Source: Thauera sedimentorum (GTDB lineage: Bacteria; Pseudomonadota; Gammaproteobacteria; Burkholderiales; Rhodocyclaceae). Taken from it: a DNA stretch of 64,000 nt. The translations under genes were made by a program, and so were the position numbers. Numbering within the stretch: position 1 is the first letter of the stretch; each line of letters starts with the position of its first letter. The notes beneath the pieces are model-generated. The model had not been told where the DNA came from, made no database searches, and was given only the letters and a program-made list of their open reading frames with translations. Shown piece after piece: positions 1-9,980 of the stretch. The stretch spans positions 1,984,001-2,048,000 of the forward strand of contig NZ_JACTAH010000001.1 in assembly GCF_014489115.1 (NCBI RefSeq), in the 5' to 3' direction.

Positions 1-218
1 TCGCGCGCGCAGAGTTCTGGACCGGCCTGCGCCCGATGACCCCCGACGGCACGCCCATCGTGGGCGCCACCCGCTACCCCAACCTCTATCTGAGCACCGG
101 CCACGGCACCCTGGGCTGGACCATGGCGGCCGGCACCGGCCGCGTCATGGCCGACCTGCTGAGCGGCCGCAAGCCCGACATCGACGTGGACGACCTCGCC
201 GTCGCCCGCTACGCCTGA
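1..218 (+). CDS. dadA: D-amino acid dehydrogenase, C-terminal fragment (gene starts upstream of window)
   Basis: Only the last 71 codons are present, read in the frame beginning at base 3. The fragment carries the FAD-dependent oxidoreductase C-terminus typical of Dad[18 protein letters not shown], then [20 protein letters not shown], the conserved region closing the FAD site. DadA oxidises D-alanine at the membrane to pyruvate and ammonia and passes electrons to the quinone pool. Downstream on the same strand come ridA, an alanine symporter and alanine racemase, which makes an alanine catabolic operon and supports DadA over other DAO-family oxidases. The 5' part cannot be judged. Confidence 0.88.
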   Translation, partial: ARAEFWTGLRPMTPDGTPIVGATRYPNLYLSTGHGTLGWTMAAGTGRVMADLLSGRKPDIDVDDLAVARYA

Positions 219-260
219 CCCCCGACCCCACCTCGAACGAATCACCAAAGGAGGAAGTAC

Positions 261-638
261 ATGCAGATCGTTTCGACCGACCGCGCGCCCCAGGCAATCG
301 GCCCCTATTCCCAGGCCATCGCCAGCGAGGGCTGGCTCCACACCTCGGGCCAGATCCCGCTCACCGCCGCCGGCGAGAAAGTTGCCGGCGACATCGCCAC
401 GCAGACCGAGCAGGTCTTCGACAACCTCGAGGCGGTGCTCGCCGCCGGCGGCGCCGCGCTCGCGCAGGTGGTCTCGGTGAACGTCTACATGACCGATCTC
501 GGCGAGTTCGCGCAGATGAACGAGGTGTTCGCGCGCCGCTTCGGCGGACACCGCCCGGCCCGCTCCACCGTGCAGGTGGCGGCCCTGCCCACCGGCGCCC
601 GCGTCGAGATCGCCGCCGTCGCCCGCCTCATTCGCTGA
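261..638 (+). CDS. ridA: RidA/YjgF family reactive-intermediate deaminase
   Basis: This 125-residue protein has the normal RidA length. RidA hydrolyses reactive enamine/imine intermediates such as 2-iminopropionate to keto acids and ammonia in the cytoplasm. The family residues are visible: IGPYSQA near residues 13-19, the substrate-carboxylate arginine at R101 within [13 protein letters not shown], and E116 near the C-terminus. A strong ribosome binding site AAAGGAGG at 247-254 sits 6 bases before ATG 261. It lies 42 bp after dadA, the enzyme that makes iminopropionate from alanine, so a role in clearing the DadA product is likely. Confidence 0.92.
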   Translation: MQIVSTDRAPQAIGPYSQAIASEGWLHTSGQIPLTAAGEKVAGDIATQTEQVFDNLEAVLAAGGAALAQVVSVNVYMTDLGEFAQMNEVFARRFGGHRPARSTVQVAALPTGARVEIAAVARLIR

Positions 639-688
639 CCACCCGGCTTGTGCGCAAGCCCTGATCACCACAATAACGGAGACAACTC

Positions 689-2071
689 ATGGAAGCACTC
701 ACCCAGCTGGTGACCGCGATCAACGACCTCGTGTGGGGGCCGCCGATGCTGGTGCTGATCCTCGGCACCGGCCTGTTCCTGCAGCTGCGCCTCAAGCTGA
801 TGCCGATCTTCAGGATCGGCACCGGCTTCGCCATGGTGTGGCGCGGCCGCCACCCGGGCGCCGGCGCCCAGGGCGAGATCAGCCCCTATGCCGCGCTGAT
901 GACCGCGCTCGCCGCCACCGTCGGCACCGGCAACATCGCCGGCGTGGCCACCGCGATCGCACTGGGCGGGCCGGGCGCGCTGTTCTGGATGTGGATGACC
1001 GCGCTGGTCGGCATGGCCACCAAGTACGTCGAGGTGGTGCTCGCGGTGCACTACCGCGAGAAGGACGAGAACGGTGAGTTCATCGGCGGGCCGATGTACG
1101 CGATCAAGAACGGGCTGGGCCGCCATTGGCACTGGCTGGGCCTGGCGTTCGCGCTGTTCGGCGGGCTGGCCGGCTTCGGCATCGGCAACATGGTGCAGGC
1201 CAACAGCGTCGCCGAGGTGATGAACGCCAACTTCGGCGTGGACCACTGGGTGTCGGGCATCGTCATGACCGTGCTCACCGGCTTCGTGCTGCTGGGCGGC
1301 ATCAAGCGCATCGGCGCGGTGGCCGAGAAGCTGGTGCCCTTCATGTGTGTCGCCTACATCGCGGTCTCGCTGACGGTGCTCCTGCTCAACGCCGGGCACA
1401 TTCCCGCGGCCTTCGCGCTGGTCTTCGACTACGCCTTCAGCCCGGCCGCGGCCACCGGCGGCTTTGCCGGCGCGGCGGTGATGATGGCGATCCGCTACGG
1501 CGTCGCGCGCGGCATCTTCTCCAACGAAGCCGGCCTGGGCACCGCGGGCATCGCCCAGGCGGCCGGCAAGTCGGCCAATGCGGTCGAGTCCGGCCTGATC
1601 GGCATGATGGGCACCTTCATCGACACCATCCTGGTGTGCACGATGACCGGCCTGGTGCTGATCGTGACCGGGGTATGGAACTCCGGGGTGACCGGCGCGG
1701 CGCTCTCCTCCAGCGCCTTCGCCGCGGGCCTGCCGGCCGGTGGCGCGCAGTTCCTCGCCGTCGCCCTTGCGGTGTTCGCCTACACCACCATCCTCGGCTG
1801 GGCCTACTACGGCGAGAAGTGCTGGGAGTACCTGTTCGGCGCGCGCATCCTGAAGCCCTACCGCCTGTTGTGGACCGCCTTCGTGCTGGTCGGCGCGCTC
1901 ACCCACCTCGACTTCGTGTGGCTGGTGGCCGATACGCTCAACGCGCTGATGGCGATCCCCAACCTGGTGTCCCTGCTGCTGCTCTCGCCGGTGGTCGCCA
2001 AACTCACCCGGGAGTATTTCGCCGCCAAGGCGATGCCTGCCAACGTGGCGGCCGCGCGCAGCCGCGGCTGA
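689..2071 (+). CDS. AGCS family sodium:alanine symporter
   Basis: A 460-residue polytopic membrane protein of the alanine/glycine:cation symporter family (AlsT/DagA type), which takes up alanine with Na+. The family signature is seen as [20 protein letters not shown] around residues 78-97, followed by the conserved [17 protein letters not shown]. About ten to eleven hydrophobic segments fill the length, as usual for the family. A CGGAG ribosome binding site precedes ATG 689. It lies 50 bp after ridA and 74 bp before alanine racemase, so it is the likely substrate importer for this operon. Substrate specificity (alanine rather than glycine) is inferred from context. Confidence 0.9.
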   Translation: MEALTQLVTAINDLVWGPPMLVLILGTGLFLQLRLKLMPIFRIGTGFAMVWRGRHPGAGAQGEISPYAALMTALAATVGTGNIAGVATAIALGGPGALFWMWMTALVGMATKYVEVVLAVHYREKDENGEFIGGPMYAIKNGLGRHWHWLGLAFALFGGLAGFGIGNMVQANSVAEVMNANFGVDHWVSGIVMTVLTGFVLLGGIKRIGAVAEKLVPFMCVAYIAVSLTVLLLNAGHIPAAFALVFDYAFSPAAATGGFAGAAVMMAIRYGVARGIFSNEAGLGTAGIAQAAGKSANAVESGLIGMMGTFIDTILVCTMTGLVLIVTGVWNSGVTGAALSSSAFAAGLPAGGAQFLAVALAVFAYTTILGWAYYGEKCWEYLFGARILKPYRLLWTAFVLVGALTHLDFVWLVADTLNALMAIPNLVSLLLLSPVVAKLTREYFAAKAMPANVAAARSRG

Positions 2072-2145
2072 CGCGAGCCTCGCAAGGGGCCTCGCGCGCC
2101 GCGCGGGGCCCCTTGCCCGAATCACTCGACCTGCACAGACCACCG

Positions 2146-3258
2146 ATGACGCACGACCGCCAGCCGGATCACGCCGGCGCCCTTCTCACCATCGACCTTG
2201 CGGCCATCTGCGACAACTGGCGCCTGCTCAAGGCCCGCCTCGGCGGCGCAGAGTGCGCCGCGGTCGTCAAGGCCGACGCCTACGGGCTGGGCGCAGCGCG
2301 GGTCGCGCCCGCGCTCTACCGCGCCGGCTGCCGCCACTTCTTCGTCGCCCACCTGGACGAGGCGCTCGCGCTGGGCCCCGCCCTCGCGGCGGACGCCACC
2401 CGCTACGTGCTGCACGGCCCGCTGCCCGGCAGCGAAGCCGAGTTCGCCGCCCAGGGCATCATCCCGGTGCTCAACAGCCTGCCCCAGCTCGCCGCCTGGC
2501 GGGCACTCGCCCAAGCGCTGGACCGACCACTGCCTGCCGTGCTCCAGGTCGATACCGGCATGGCCCGGCTCGGCCTCGCGCCGCAGGAGCTCGACGCGCT
2601 GTGCGCCGATCCCGACGCCCTGCGCGGCGTGGACCTGCGCTGCGTGATGAGCCATCTGGCGAGCGCCGAGGAGCCGGCCAACCCGGTCAACGCGCAGCAG
2701 CTGCAGCGCTTCCGCGCTGCGCTCGAACGCCTGCCGCAGACACCGGCGAGCCTGGCCAACTCCTCGGGCATCTTCCTTGGCGCCGACTACCATTTCGACC
2801 TGGTGCGCCCGGGCGCCGCGCTCTACGGCGTCGCGCCGGTGGCCGGACAGCCGAACCCGCTGCGCCCGGTGGTCCGCCTGCAGGGCAAGGTCGTCCAGAC
2901 CCGGACGATCGAGCCGGGCACCCCGGTGGGCTACGGTCACAGCTGGACCGCGCAGCGGCGCTCGCGCATCGCCACCGTCGCGGTGGGCTACGCCGACGGT
3001 TTCCTGCGCAGTGCGAGCAACCGGGCTTACGTGTGCCTCAACACCGTGAAGCTGCCGCTGGTCGGCAAGGTGTCGATGGACACCATCCTGGTGGACGCCA
3101 GCGCCCTCGGCGAGGAGGCGATCCACGAAGGCGCACTGCTCGACGTCATCGGCCCGGAATGCGGGGTGGACGAGCTCGCCGCCCGCGCCGGCACCATCGG
3201 CTACGAGATCCTCACCAGCCTGGGCACGCGCTACGCGCGCTCGTACATCGGGGGCTGA
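2146..3258 (+). CDS. dadX: Alanine racemase, catabolic DadX type
   Basis: A 370-residue PLP-dependent racemase that interconverts L- and D-alanine. The PLP lysine is K42 in AAVVKADAYGLG. Also present are the substrate-binding VDTGMARLGL motif, the SLANSSGIF and DLVRPGAALYG motifs of the barrel, and the C-terminal VGYADGF and VGKVSMDTILVD motifs around the catalytic tyrosine. The frame is open far upstream through alsT, but ATG 2146 gives the normal family N-terminus (LLTIDLAAICDNW). Sitting at the end of a dadA-ridA-symporter operon it probably supplies D-alanine for DadA. A biosynthetic Alr role for cell-wall D-alanine cannot be excluded. Confidence 0.92.
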   Translation: MTHDRQPDHAGALLTIDLAAICDNWRLLKARLGGAECAAVVKADAYGLGAARVAPALYRAGCRHFFVAHLDEALALGPALAADATRYVLHGPLPGSEAEFAAQGIIPVLNSLPQLAAWRALAQALDRPLPAVLQVDTGMARLGLAPQELDALCADPDALRGVDLRCVMSHLASAEEPANPVNAQQLQRFRAALERLPQTPASLANSSGIFLGADYHFDLVRPGAALYGVAPVAGQPNPLRPVVRLQGKVVQTRTIEPGTPVGYGHSWTAQRRSRIATVAVGYADGFLRSASNRAYVCLNTVKLPLVGKVSMDTILVDASALGEEAIHEGALLDVIGPECGVDELAARAGTIGYEILTSLGTRYARSYIGG

Positions 3259-3289
3259 AGCCAGCCCGCGCGAAGCTCCACTGGCCCGG

Positions 3290-3324
3290 AAACAAAAAAT
3301 GGCCGCGGACACGCCGCGGCCATT
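3290..3324 (-). terminator. Rho-independent terminator of htpG, between convergent dadX and htpG
   Basis: A perfect 11-bp stem AATGGCCGCGG (3298-3308) / CCGCGGCCATT (3314-3324) with a 5-nt loop. On the minus strand it is followed by a T-rich tract (ATTTTTTGTTT), so it is a classical intrinsic terminator for htpG. The hairpin also lies just past the dadX stop and could slow plus-strand transcription, but no T-tract follows on that side. Confidence 0.85.
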
Positions 3325-3351
3325 CCTCGCTTCGGGCGCTGAGGCTTAGGC

Positions 3352-5280
3352 TCAGTTCCCGCTCATCGCCAGCATCAGCTGGTTGACCCGCTTCACGAAG
3401 GTCGCCGGGTCGTCCAGCGTGCCGCCTTCGGCCAGCAGGGCCTGGTCGAACAGCACCGCGGCCCAGTCGTCGAAGTTCTTCTCCTCGTACTTCAGGCGCA
3501 GCACCGCCGGGTGGCTGGGGTTGATCTCCAGGATGGGCTTGGAAGCCGGAGCGTTCTGCCCGGCGGCCTTGAGGATGCGCGCCAGGTTCATGCCCAGGTC
3601 GTGCTCGTCGGCCACCAGGCAGGCGGGCGAATCGGTCAGGCGCAGGGTGACCTTGACGTCCTTGACGCGTTCGCCGAGGCTGGCCTTCATCTTGTCGAGC
3701 AGCTCCTTGTACTCGTCGGCGGCCTTCTCGGCTTCCTGCTTCTCGGCCTCGTCCTCCAGCGCGCCCAGGTCCAGGCCGCCCTTGGCCACCGAGACCAGCG
3801 GCTTGCCGTCGAACTCGGTGAGGTTGCCGGTCACCCACTCGTCCACGCGGTCGGAGAGCAGCAGCACTTCGATGCCCTTCTTGCGGAACACTTCCAGGTG
3901 GGGGCTGTTCTTGGCGGCGTTGAAGGTCTCCGCGGTGACGTAGTAGATCTTGTCCTGGCCTTCCTTCATGCGGCCGATGTAGTCGGCCAGCGACACCACC
4001 TCGTCCGGCGTATCGGCCTTGGTGGAGGCAAAGCGCAGCAGGCCGGCGATCTTGTCCTTGTTGGCGAAGTCCTCGCCCACGCCTTCCTTGAGCACCTTGC
4101 CGAACTCCTTCCAGAAGGTGGCGTACTTGGCGCGCTCGGCCTCGTCCTCGCTGGTGGCGAGGCTTTCGAGCAGGGACAGCACCTTCTTGGTGCAGCCCTG
4201 GCGGATGGCGTCGATGTCCTTGGATTCCTGCAGGATTTCGCGCGAAACGTTGAGCGGCAGGTTGTTGGAGTCCACCACCCCGCGCACGAAGCGCAGATAG
4301 GTCGGCATCAGCTTCTCGGCGTCGTCCATGATGAACACGCGCTTGACGTAGAGCTTCACGCCGTGGCGGGCGTTGCGGTCCCACAGGTCGAAGGGCGCGT
4401 GGGCCGGCACGTAGAGCAGCTGGGTGTATTCCTGGCGGCCCTCGACGCGCGAGTGGGTCCACGCCAGCGGTTCGTCGTAGTCGTGGCCGACGTGCTTGTA
4501 GAAGGCCTTGTAGTCGTCGTCGGAGATCTCGTTCTTGGGCTTGGCCCACAGCGCGCTGGCCTGGTTGACGGTTTCGTACTCGTCGCGGACCACCTGCTCC
4601 TTCTTCTCCTCGTCCCACTCCTCCTTCTTCATCTGGATGGGCTGGACGATGTGGTCGGAATACTTGCTGACCAGGCTCTTGAGCTTCCAGGTGGACAGCA
4701 GGTCGTCCTGGTCCTCGCGCAGGTGCAGGGTGATGCGGGTGCCGCGCTCGGCGCGCTCGACCGGCTCGATGCTGTATTCGCCAGCGGTGTCGCCGCTCAT
4801 CGCGCACTCCCAGCGCACGCCCTCGGACGCGGCCAGGCCGGCGCGGCGGGTATGCACGGTGACCTTGTCGGCAACGATGAAGGCGGAGTAGAAGCCGACG
4901 CCGAACTGGCCGATCAGGTGGGCGTCCTTCTGCTGGTCGCCGGTGAGCTTGCCGAAGAATTCCTTGGTGCCGGACTTGGCGATGGTACCGAGGTTGGTCA
5001 CCACCTCGTCGCGGCTCATGCCGATGCCGTTGTCGGTGATGGTGAGCGTGCGCGCGTCCTTGTCGAAGTCGATGCGGATCTTCAGCTCGCCGTCGCCCTC
5101 GAAGAGCTCCGCCTTGTCCAGCGCCTCGAAGCGCAGCTTGTCGCAGGCATCCGAGGCGTTGGAGATCAGTTCGCGCAGGAAGATCTCGCGGTTGGAGTAC
5201 AGCGAGTGGATCATCAGGTGAAGCAGCTGCTTCACCTCGGCCTGGAAGTTCAGGGTCTGGGCGGTCGCGGTCTCGGACAT
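3352..5280 (-). CDS. htpG: HSP90-family molecular chaperone HtpG
   Basis: A 642-residue cytoplasmic ATP-dependent chaperone. The N-terminal GHKL ATPase domain shows [23 protein letters not shown] (E and N of the ATP site), then [12 protein letters not shown] and the FGVGFYSAF lid segment. The middle domain has the HSP90 signature [12 protein letters not shown] and [19 protein letters not shown]. The C-terminal dimerisation domain ends at [11 protein letters not shown] 5280 is chosen because it gives the usual start ([19 protein letters not shown]) and is preceded by GGAG; an in-frame start 36 bp upstream would fall on the promoter -10. A sigma-32 type promoter and an intrinsic terminator bracket it as a single-gene unit. 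Confidence 0.96.
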   Translation of the reverse strand: MSETATAQTLNFQAEVKQLLHLMIHSLYSNREIFLRELISNASDACDKLRFEALDKAELFEGDGELKIRIDFDKDARTLTITDNGIGMSRDEVVTNLGTIAKSGTKEFFGKLTGDQQKDAHLIGQFGVGFYSAFIVADKVTVHTRRAGLAASEGVRWECAMSGDTAGEYSIEPVERAERGTRITLHLREDQDDLLSTWKLKSLVSKYSDHIVQPIQMKKEEWDEEKKEQVVRDEYETVNQASALWAKPKNEISDDDYKAFYKHVGHDYDEPLAWTHSRVEGRQEYTQLLYVPAHAPFDLWDRNARHGVKLYVKRVFIMDDAEKLMPTYLRFVRGVVDSNNLPLNVSREILQESKDIDAIRQGCTKKVLSLLESLATSEDEAERAKYATFWKEFGKVLKEGVGEDFANKDKIAGLLRFASTKADTPDEVVSLADYIGRMKEGQDKIYYVTAETFNAAKNSPHLEVFRKKGIEVLLLSDRVDEWVTGNLTEFDGKPLVSVAKGGLDLGALEDEAEKQEAEKAADEYKELLDKMKASLGERVKDVKVTLRLTDSPACLVADEHDLGMNLARILKAAGQNAPASKPILEINPSHPAVLRLKYEEKNFDDWAAVLFDQALLAEGGTLDDPATFVKRVNQLMLAMSGN

Positions 5281-5316
5281 CGATGAAACTCCGTGTTGAC
5301 TGGATGAACGCGCCAC

Positions 5317-5345
5317 ATGTGGGGGCGCCCGGGCGGAGTTTCAAG
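5317..5345 (-). promoter_or_regulatory. Sigma-32 (heat-shock) promoter of htpG
   Basis: On the minus strand CTTGAAA (5345-5339) is followed after exactly 14 bases by CCCCACAT (5324-5317). This matches the RpoH consensus CTTGAAA-N13/14-CCCCATNT. The predicted transcription start is about 30 bases before the htpG ATG. htpG is a classical member of the RpoH regulon, so sequence and gene function agree. Confidence 0.8.
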
Positions 5346-5405
5346 CCCCGTAAACGCCGAGCGCCGCCGCCCGGCAAACGGACGGCGGCGCTCGGGCGGA
5401 CGTGC

Positions 5406-7040
5406 TCAGTAGCGGAAGCGGCCGACCAGCTCGTGAAGGTCGGCTGACAGCTTCTCCAGTTCCTCCACCGCCGACACCGCGGAGCGCATCGAGCTGCTGG
5501 TGCCTTCGACCATCTGGGCGATCTGCTCGACCTGCTGGGCGATGGAAGTGGACACCGAACTCTGCTCCTTGGTGGCATCGGCCACCTCGCGGATGCGCCC
5601 GAGCGCCACCTGCGTGCCTTCGCGGATCTCGCGCAGCGAGCCGGCCGCGCCCTGCACCAGGTCCACCCCGCCCTTGACCTGCCCGGCGACCCGCCCCATG
5701 ACCTCCACCGCGCTGGCGGTGTCGCCCTGGATGGCGCCGATCATGCCGCCGATCTCCTCGGTGGCGGCCGAGGTGCGCTCGGCCAGCTTGCGCACCTCGT
5801 CTGCCACCACCGCGAAGCCGCGGCCCTGCTCGCCGGCACGCGCCGCCTCGATGGCGGCGTTGAGCGCCAGCAGATTGGTCTGCGCGGCGATCTCCTTGAT
5901 CACGTTGGCGATCGAACCGATCTCGTTGGCACGCTCGACCAGCTGCTGGATCTTCTCGGCGGCCTGGTCGACGGTGCCGGCCATGGCACCCATCTCCGCC
6001 ACCGCCTCGTCGGCACGGGCCTCGCCCTGCCTGGCCAGGGTCGCAGCCCGCTCGGAGTTGGTTTCGGTCTCGCGCGCGCTGTCGGAGATGTGGGTGACGC
6101 TCACGGTCATCTGCTCGACCGCCGCGGCAATCGAGGACGCCGCATCCGACTGGTTGTGCGCCGCCTCGGCCACCGAGCGGGACACGCCGGACAGTTCGTG
6201 CGAGAAACCGGCCACCCGCTCGGCGTCGTTGCCGATGTCGCCCACCATCTTGCGCAGGCGGGTAACCATCTGCGCGAGCGCGCCGAGCAGGCTGTCGCGG
6301 TCGCCACCGCTGACCCGCACATCCACCGTCAGGTCGCCGGCGGCCACGCTGCGCATCACCTCGGTGGCATAGGCCGGCTCGCCGCCCAGTTGCGAGGTGA
6401 CGCTGCGCACCACGCGCCAGGCCACGAACACCAGCACCGCCATCAGGCCGGCCACCACCGCGGCAAACTGGTACAAATGCCCCATGAAGGCATGGCCGAT
6501 GTCGTCCACATAGATGCCCGAACCGACGATCCAGTCCCAGGGCTTGAACATCTTCACGTAGGACAGCTTGGGCTGCGGCGCTTCCGAACCGGGCTTGGGC
6601 CACATGTAGTCGACGAAGCCGGCGCCCTCGGCATTGGCCACGCGGGCGAACTCGCGGAACAGGTACTTGCCGTTGGGGTCCTGGCTCTGCCCCAGGTTCT
6701 TGCCTTCCAGCTCGGGCTTGATCGGGTGCATGACGATCACCGGCCCGCTGTCGTTGATCCAGAAGTACTCCACCCCGTCGTAGCGCAAGGCACGCAGCGC
6801 GGCGATCGCTGCCGCCTGCGCATCGGCCCGGCTCAGCGCGCCGGAGCGCTCCAGCTCGTGATGATGCGCGACGACGCCGTGCGCCACGTCCACCAGGCTG
6901 CGTACCGCGCGCTGGTAGTCCTCCAGCATCCGTCCGCGGTACTGCTGCAAGGCCACCGCCGAGAGCAGCAAGGTCCCGGCCAGGGCGATGACCAGCACCA
7001 GCACGAGCCGGTTCATGACCGACATTGACTTGAGCGACAT
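5406..7040 (-). CDS. Methyl-accepting chemotaxis protein with single Cache sensor
   Basis: A 544-residue inner-membrane chemoreceptor. TM1 spans about residues 11-31. The periplasmic sCache_2-type domain lies at about 35-185 (motifs [25 protein letters not shown] and [18 protein letters not shown]). TM2 is at about 190-210 and is followed by a HAMP linker ([16 protein letters not shown]). The long methylation and signalling coiled coil contains the invariant hairpin tip [20 protein letters not shown] and [17 protein letters not shown]. No NWETF-type CheR pentapeptide ends the protein. The ligand is unknown; sCache_2 receptors often bind small organic acids. It is monocistronic, with a flagellar-type promoter upstream. 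Confidence 0.95.
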   Translation of the reverse strand: MSLKSMSVMNRLVLVLVIALAGTLLLSAVALQQYRGRMLEDYQRAVRSLVDVAHGVVAHHHELERSGALSRADAQAAAIAALRALRYDGVEYFWINDSGPVIVMHPIKPELEGKNLGQSQDPNGKYLFREFARVANAEGAGFVDYMWPKPGSEAPQPKLSYVKMFKPWDWIVGSGIYVDDIGHAFMGHLYQFAAVVAGLMAVLVFVAWRVVRSVTSQLGGEPAYATEVMRSVAAGDLTVDVRVSGGDRDSLLGALAQMVTRLRKMVGDIGNDAERVAGFSHELSGVSRSVAEAAHNQSDAASSIAAAVEQMTVSVTHISDSARETETNSERAATLARQGEARADEAVAEMGAMAGTVDQAAEKIQQLVERANEIGSIANVIKEIAAQTNLLALNAAIEAARAGEQGRGFAVVADEVRKLAERTSAATEEIGGMIGAIQGDTASAVEVMGRVAGQVKGGVDLVQGAAGSLREIREGTQVALGRIREVADATKEQSSVSTSIAQQVEQIAQMVEGTSSSMRSAVSAVEELEKLSADLHELVGRFRY

Positions 7041-7062
7041 GACTTCCTCTGCTTGATTGATG

Positions 7063-7093
7063 TCCCGCGACCGATTGCAGTTGCGTCGCGGGA
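7063..7093 (-). other. Stem-loop in the 5' leader of the chemoreceptor mRNA
   Basis: A 9-bp perfect inverted repeat TCCCGCGAC (7063-7071) / GTCGCGGGA (7085-7093) with a 13-base loop lies between the predicted start site and the chemoreceptor ATG at 7040. It could be an mRNA structure or an operator. Function is unknown. Confidence 0.45.
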
Positions 7094-7113
7094 TGCTTGT
7101 TTCCCCGTCTGCT

Positions 7114-7140
7114 AGAACGGCTCGCCGGGGTGGAACTTTA
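7114..7140 (-). promoter_or_regulatory. Sigma-28 (FliA) type promoter of the chemoreceptor gene
   Basis: On the minus strand TAAA (7140-7137) is followed after exactly 15 bases by GCCGTTCT (7121-7114). The FliA consensus is TAAA-N15-GCCGATAA, so the GCCG core and the spacing match and the last four bases match less well. Chemoreceptor genes are commonly class 3 flagellar genes, which supports the call. Confidence 0.65.
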
Positions 7141-7267
7141 GCTGCGGCGGCGATTATCCATTATAGAAAAGTGGTTTTCAGATACTTCCCGCACATCCGC
7201 CCGTCGCCCTTGCCCCCACCGCGAAATGCGCGAATACTCGCGCCAACGTCATATCGCCGGATGTCCC

Positions 7268-7618
7268 ATGACCGTCAGCGCCGAGTTGCTCATCTATCTC
7301 ACGGACTCGCTTGCCCAGTTGGGCGCCATCCAGTGCAGGCGCATCTTCGGCGGCGCCGGGCTGTTCCTCGACGGCCTGATGTTCGCCATCGTGGCCGACG
7401 GCAGGCTCTGGCTGAAGACCGACGGCAGCGCGCGCGGGGACTTCCTCGCACGCGGCCTGCCCGCCTTCACCTATCGGCGCGGCGGGCGCGAGGTCGCGCT
7501 CGGCTACCACCTTGCTCCGGAAGAAACCCTGGACGCCCCCGAGGAATTGCTGCGCTGGTGCCGCAGCGCCCACGCAGCCGCACTGCGCAGCGCCGGCAAG
7601 GCTCACGCCCGGCACTGA
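7268..7618 (+). CDS. TfoX/Sxy N-terminal domain protein
   Basis: A 116-residue protein made of one TfoX_N domain: CRRIFGGAGLFLDGLMFAIVADGRLWLKTD, then FTYRRGGREVALGYHLAPEETLDAPEELLRWC. Stand-alone TfoX_N proteins are common in proteobacteria. Full TfoX/Sxy is a competence co-regulator, but the C-terminal domain is absent here, so a competence role is not established. ATG 7268 is chosen because family alignment begins close to it. An in-frame ATG at 7226 would add 14 residues that do not look like the family, and neither start has a strong ribosome binding site. It diverges from the chemoreceptor and converges with greB. Confidence 0.8.
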   Translation: MTVSAELLIYLTDSLAQLGAIQCRRIFGGAGLFLDGLMFAIVADGRLWLKTDGSARGDFLARGLPAFTYRRGGREVALGYHLAPEETLDAPEELLRWCRSAHAAALRSAGKAHARH

Positions 7619-7637
7619 GGCATCGCCGCGCACCGCT

Positions 7638-8192
7638 TCAGCGGTAGGCAATCTCCAGCACTTCGATCTCCCGCATGCCGGCGGGACTCATGAAACGCAC
7701 CACCTCGCCCTCGCGCGCCTTGAGCAGCGCGCGCGCCAGCGGCGAGATCCAGCTGATGCGCCCGGCGGTGACGTCGGCCTCGTCCACACCCACGATCTGC
7801 CAGGTCTGCTCGTCCTCGCCGTCCACCTCGCAGATCGTCACCGTGGCACCGAAAAAGACCTGGTCGGTGTTCTCCTGCTCGGACGGATTGACCACCGTGG
7901 CGCTCTCCAGGCGCTTGATCAGGAAGCGGATGCGCCGGTCGATCTCGCGCAGGCGCTTCTTGCCATAGATGTAGTCGCCGTTTTCCGAACGGTCGCCGTT
8001 GCCGGCCGCCCAGGCGATGGTCTCCACCAGCTTGGGCCGCTCGACCCGCACCAACTGGTCGAGCTCCTCGCGCAGCACGTGATGGCCGCGCCGCGTCATG
8101 TAGTTCTTGCTGCCGGGCGGCAGACGCAGGGCGGGGGCGAGCTCCTCGTCGTCGTCCTGACCGTCGCCTTCCTTGACGAATGCCTTGTTCAC
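7638..8192 (-). CDS. greB: Transcription elongation factor GreB
   Basis: A 184-residue GreA/GreB family factor that rescues backtracked RNA polymerase by stimulating transcript cleavage. The N-terminal coiled coil (KNYMTRRGHHVLREELDQL ... GDRSENGDYIYGKKRLREID) carries the acidic tip residues. The C-terminal FKBP-like domain starts near VFFGATVTICEVDGEDEQTWQIVG and ends RFMSPAGMREIEVLEIAYR. GYKK/IYGKKRLREIDRRIRFL is the GreB-type version. The start is the GTG at 8192, giving the conserved VNKAFVKEGD beginning; the frame runs 24 codons further up without homology. The N-terminal DGQDDDEELAP insert is common in betaproteobacterial GreB. Confidence 0.93.
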   Translation of the reverse strand: MNKAFVKEGDGQDDDEELAPALRLPPGSKNYMTRRGHHVLREELDQLVRVERPKLVETIAWAAGNGDRSENGDYIYGKKRLREIDRRIRFLIKRLESATVVNPSEQENTDQVFFGATVTICEVDGEDEQTWQIVGVDEADVTAGRISWISPLARALLKAREGEVVRFMSPAGMREIEVLEIAYR

Positions 8193-8371
8193 GCTGACTC
8201 TCGATCGCACAGTGTTTCGGGGGAAGGGAATGGTAGTCCACCCGAAAGCGCCGCGCACGGCCATCCTGGCCGCAGCGGTCCATTGTCATGCGGGGCGCGC
8301 GCGCATACCATTGTCGCCGGAGACAGAACGATCAACGGCGCGCCGCGCGCCATGCCGGGAACGGATCCTCC

Positions 8372-8587
8372 ATGGACGACAGCGCCTTCGAAGATGCAAC
8401 CAGCCTGCAGGCACGCCTGGAGGCCCTGCGCGCCGAGCACCGCGATCTGGACGACGCGATCGCCCGCCTGGGCGACACGCCGGCCGAGGACGAACTGCTG
8501 CTGCGCCGCCTGAAGAAGCGCAAGCTCGCCCTCAAGGACCGCATCACGATGATCGAGCGCATGCTCGAACCGGACGAGCTGGCCTGA
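8372..8587 (+). CDS. YdcH-like (DUF465) small helical protein
   Basis: A 71-residue, highly charged, all-helical protein matching the DUF465/YdcH pattern: paired helices (LQARLEALRAEHRDLDDAIARL then DELLLRRLKKRKLALKDRITMIERML). The second helix with its LKKRKLALKDRI core is the family hallmark. Function is unknown in general; members are small cytoplasmic coiled-coil proteins. ATG 8372 is chosen because the preceding in-frame residues are low-complexity and arginine-rich. It lies 83 bp upstream of metY on the same strand. Confidence 0.8.
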   Translation: MDDSAFEDATSLQARLEALRAEHRDLDDAIARLGDTPAEDELLLRRLKKRKLALKDRITMIERMLEPDELA

Positions 8588-8670
8588 CCCGGCCAGCCCT
8601 GCCGCCCGCTCACGGCCCGCGCGCGTCCCGTCGATCGTCTACCGACTACAACAACCGGGAAAACCCATAG

Positions 8671-9975
8671 ATGACGCAATCCAGCCCTTACGGGCGGGAG
8701 ACGCTTGCGCTGCACGCAGGCCAGTCCCCCGATCCGACCCACGGTTCGCGCGCCACGCCGATCCACTTCACCACCAGCTACGTCTTCCCCGATACCGAGC
8801 GCGCCGCCGAGCTGTTCAACCTCGAACGCCCCGGCCACGTCTATTCGCGCATCTCCAACCCCACCAACGCGGTGCTGGAGGAGCGCGTCGCCGCGCTGGA
8901 GGAAGGCATCGGCGCGATCGCGGTGGCCAGCGGCCAGGCCGCGCTGCACCTGGCGATCACCACCTTGATGGGCGCCGGCGGCCACATCGTCGCCTCGCGC
9001 TCGCTGTACGGCGGCTCGCACAACCTGCTCGGCTACACCCTGCCGCGCTTCGGCATCCACACCACCTTCGTCGACCCGCGCGACCCGGACGCCTGGCGCG
9101 CCGCGGTACGCCCGGAGACACGGCTGTTCTTCGGCGAATCGCTCGGCAACCCCGGATTGGACGTGCTGGACATCCCCACCGTGGCGCAGATCGCCCACGA
9201 GCACCGCGTGCCGCTGTTGGTCGACGCCACCCTGGTCACCCCCTGCCTGCAGCGCCCGCTGGAACTGGGCGCCGACCTGGTGATGCACTCGGCCACCAAG
9301 TTCCTCGGCGGCCACGGCGTGGCGGTGGGCGGCGTGCTAGTCGACGGCGGGCGCTTCGACTGGGAAGCCTCCGGCCTCTTCCCCACCCTCACCGAACCCT
9401 ACGACGGCTTCCACGGCATGGACTTCGCCGAGGAGTCGCCGGTTGCCGCCTTCCTGCTGCGCGCGCGTCGCGAAGGCCTGCGCGACTTCGGCGCCTGCCT
9501 GTCGCCGATGAACGCCTTCCAGCTGCTGCAGGGCCTGGAGACGCTGCCGCTGCGCATGCGCGCCCATGTCGACAACGCCCGCGCGGTGGCCGAGCACTTG
9601 GCCGCCCACCCGCTGGTCGACAAGGTCTCCTATCCCGGACTGGCGAACCACCCGGACCACGAGCTGGCCACCCGCCTGCTGCCGGCCGGCTGCGGCTCCA
9701 TCCTGTCCTTCGAGCTCAAGGGCGGACGCGCCGCGGGCCGGGCCTTCATCGAGGCGCTCAAGCTGTTCTCCCACCTGGCCAACGTGGGCGACGCCAAGTC
9801 GCTGGTGATCCACCCGGCCAGCACCACCCACTTCCGCATGTCGGCGGCCGACCTCGCCGCTGCCGGCATCGGCGAAGGCACGGTGCGCCTGTCGGTGGGG
9901 CTGGAGAACGCCGGCGACCTGATCGCCGATCTCGACCGCGGCCTGTACGCCGGCGGCAAGCTGGTGAAGGAGTGA
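8671..9975 (+). CDS. metY: O-acetylhomoserine sulfhydrylase (aminocarboxypropyltransferase)
   Basis: A 434-residue PLP enzyme of the Cys/Met metabolism family that makes homocysteine from O-acetyl- or O-succinyl-homoserine and sulfide. Motifs in order are [24 protein letters not shown], the [20 protein letters not shown] phosphate-binding loop, [10 protein letters not shown], and the PLP lysine K210 in [11 protein letters not shown]. The end is [21 protein letters not shown] ... [21 protein letters not shown]. The length and the DTERAAELF segment fit MetY rather than the shorter MetZ (about 390-400 residues). The acyl-donor preference is inferred. The stop overlaps the ribosome binding site of the downstream hydrolase. 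Confidence 0.9.
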   Translation: MTQSSPYGRETLALHAGQSPDPTHGSRATPIHFTTSYVFPDTERAAELFNLERPGHVYSRISNPTNAVLEERVAALEEGIGAIAVASGQAALHLAITTLMGAGGHIVASRSLYGGSHNLLGYTLPRFGIHTTFVDPRDPDAWRAAVRPETRLFFGESLGNPGLDVLDIPTVAQIAHEHRVPLLVDATLVTPCLQRPLELGADLVMHSATKFLGGHGVAVGGVLVDGGRFDWEASGLFPTLTEPYDGFHGMDFAEESPVAAFLLRARREGLRDFGACLSPMNAFQLLQGLETLPLRMRAHVDNARAVAEHLAAHPLVDKVSYPGLANHPDHELATRLLPAGCGSILSFELKGGRAAGRAFIEALKLFSHLANVGDAKSLVIHPASTTHFRMSAADLAAAGIGEGTVRLSVGLENAGDLIADLDRGLYAGGKLVKE

Positions 9976-9980
9976 GCGGG

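Noticed and set aside
665..2143. A 492-codon minus-strand frame opposite the alanine symporter
   Set aside because: Shadow of the AGCS gene; no start signal and no domain.
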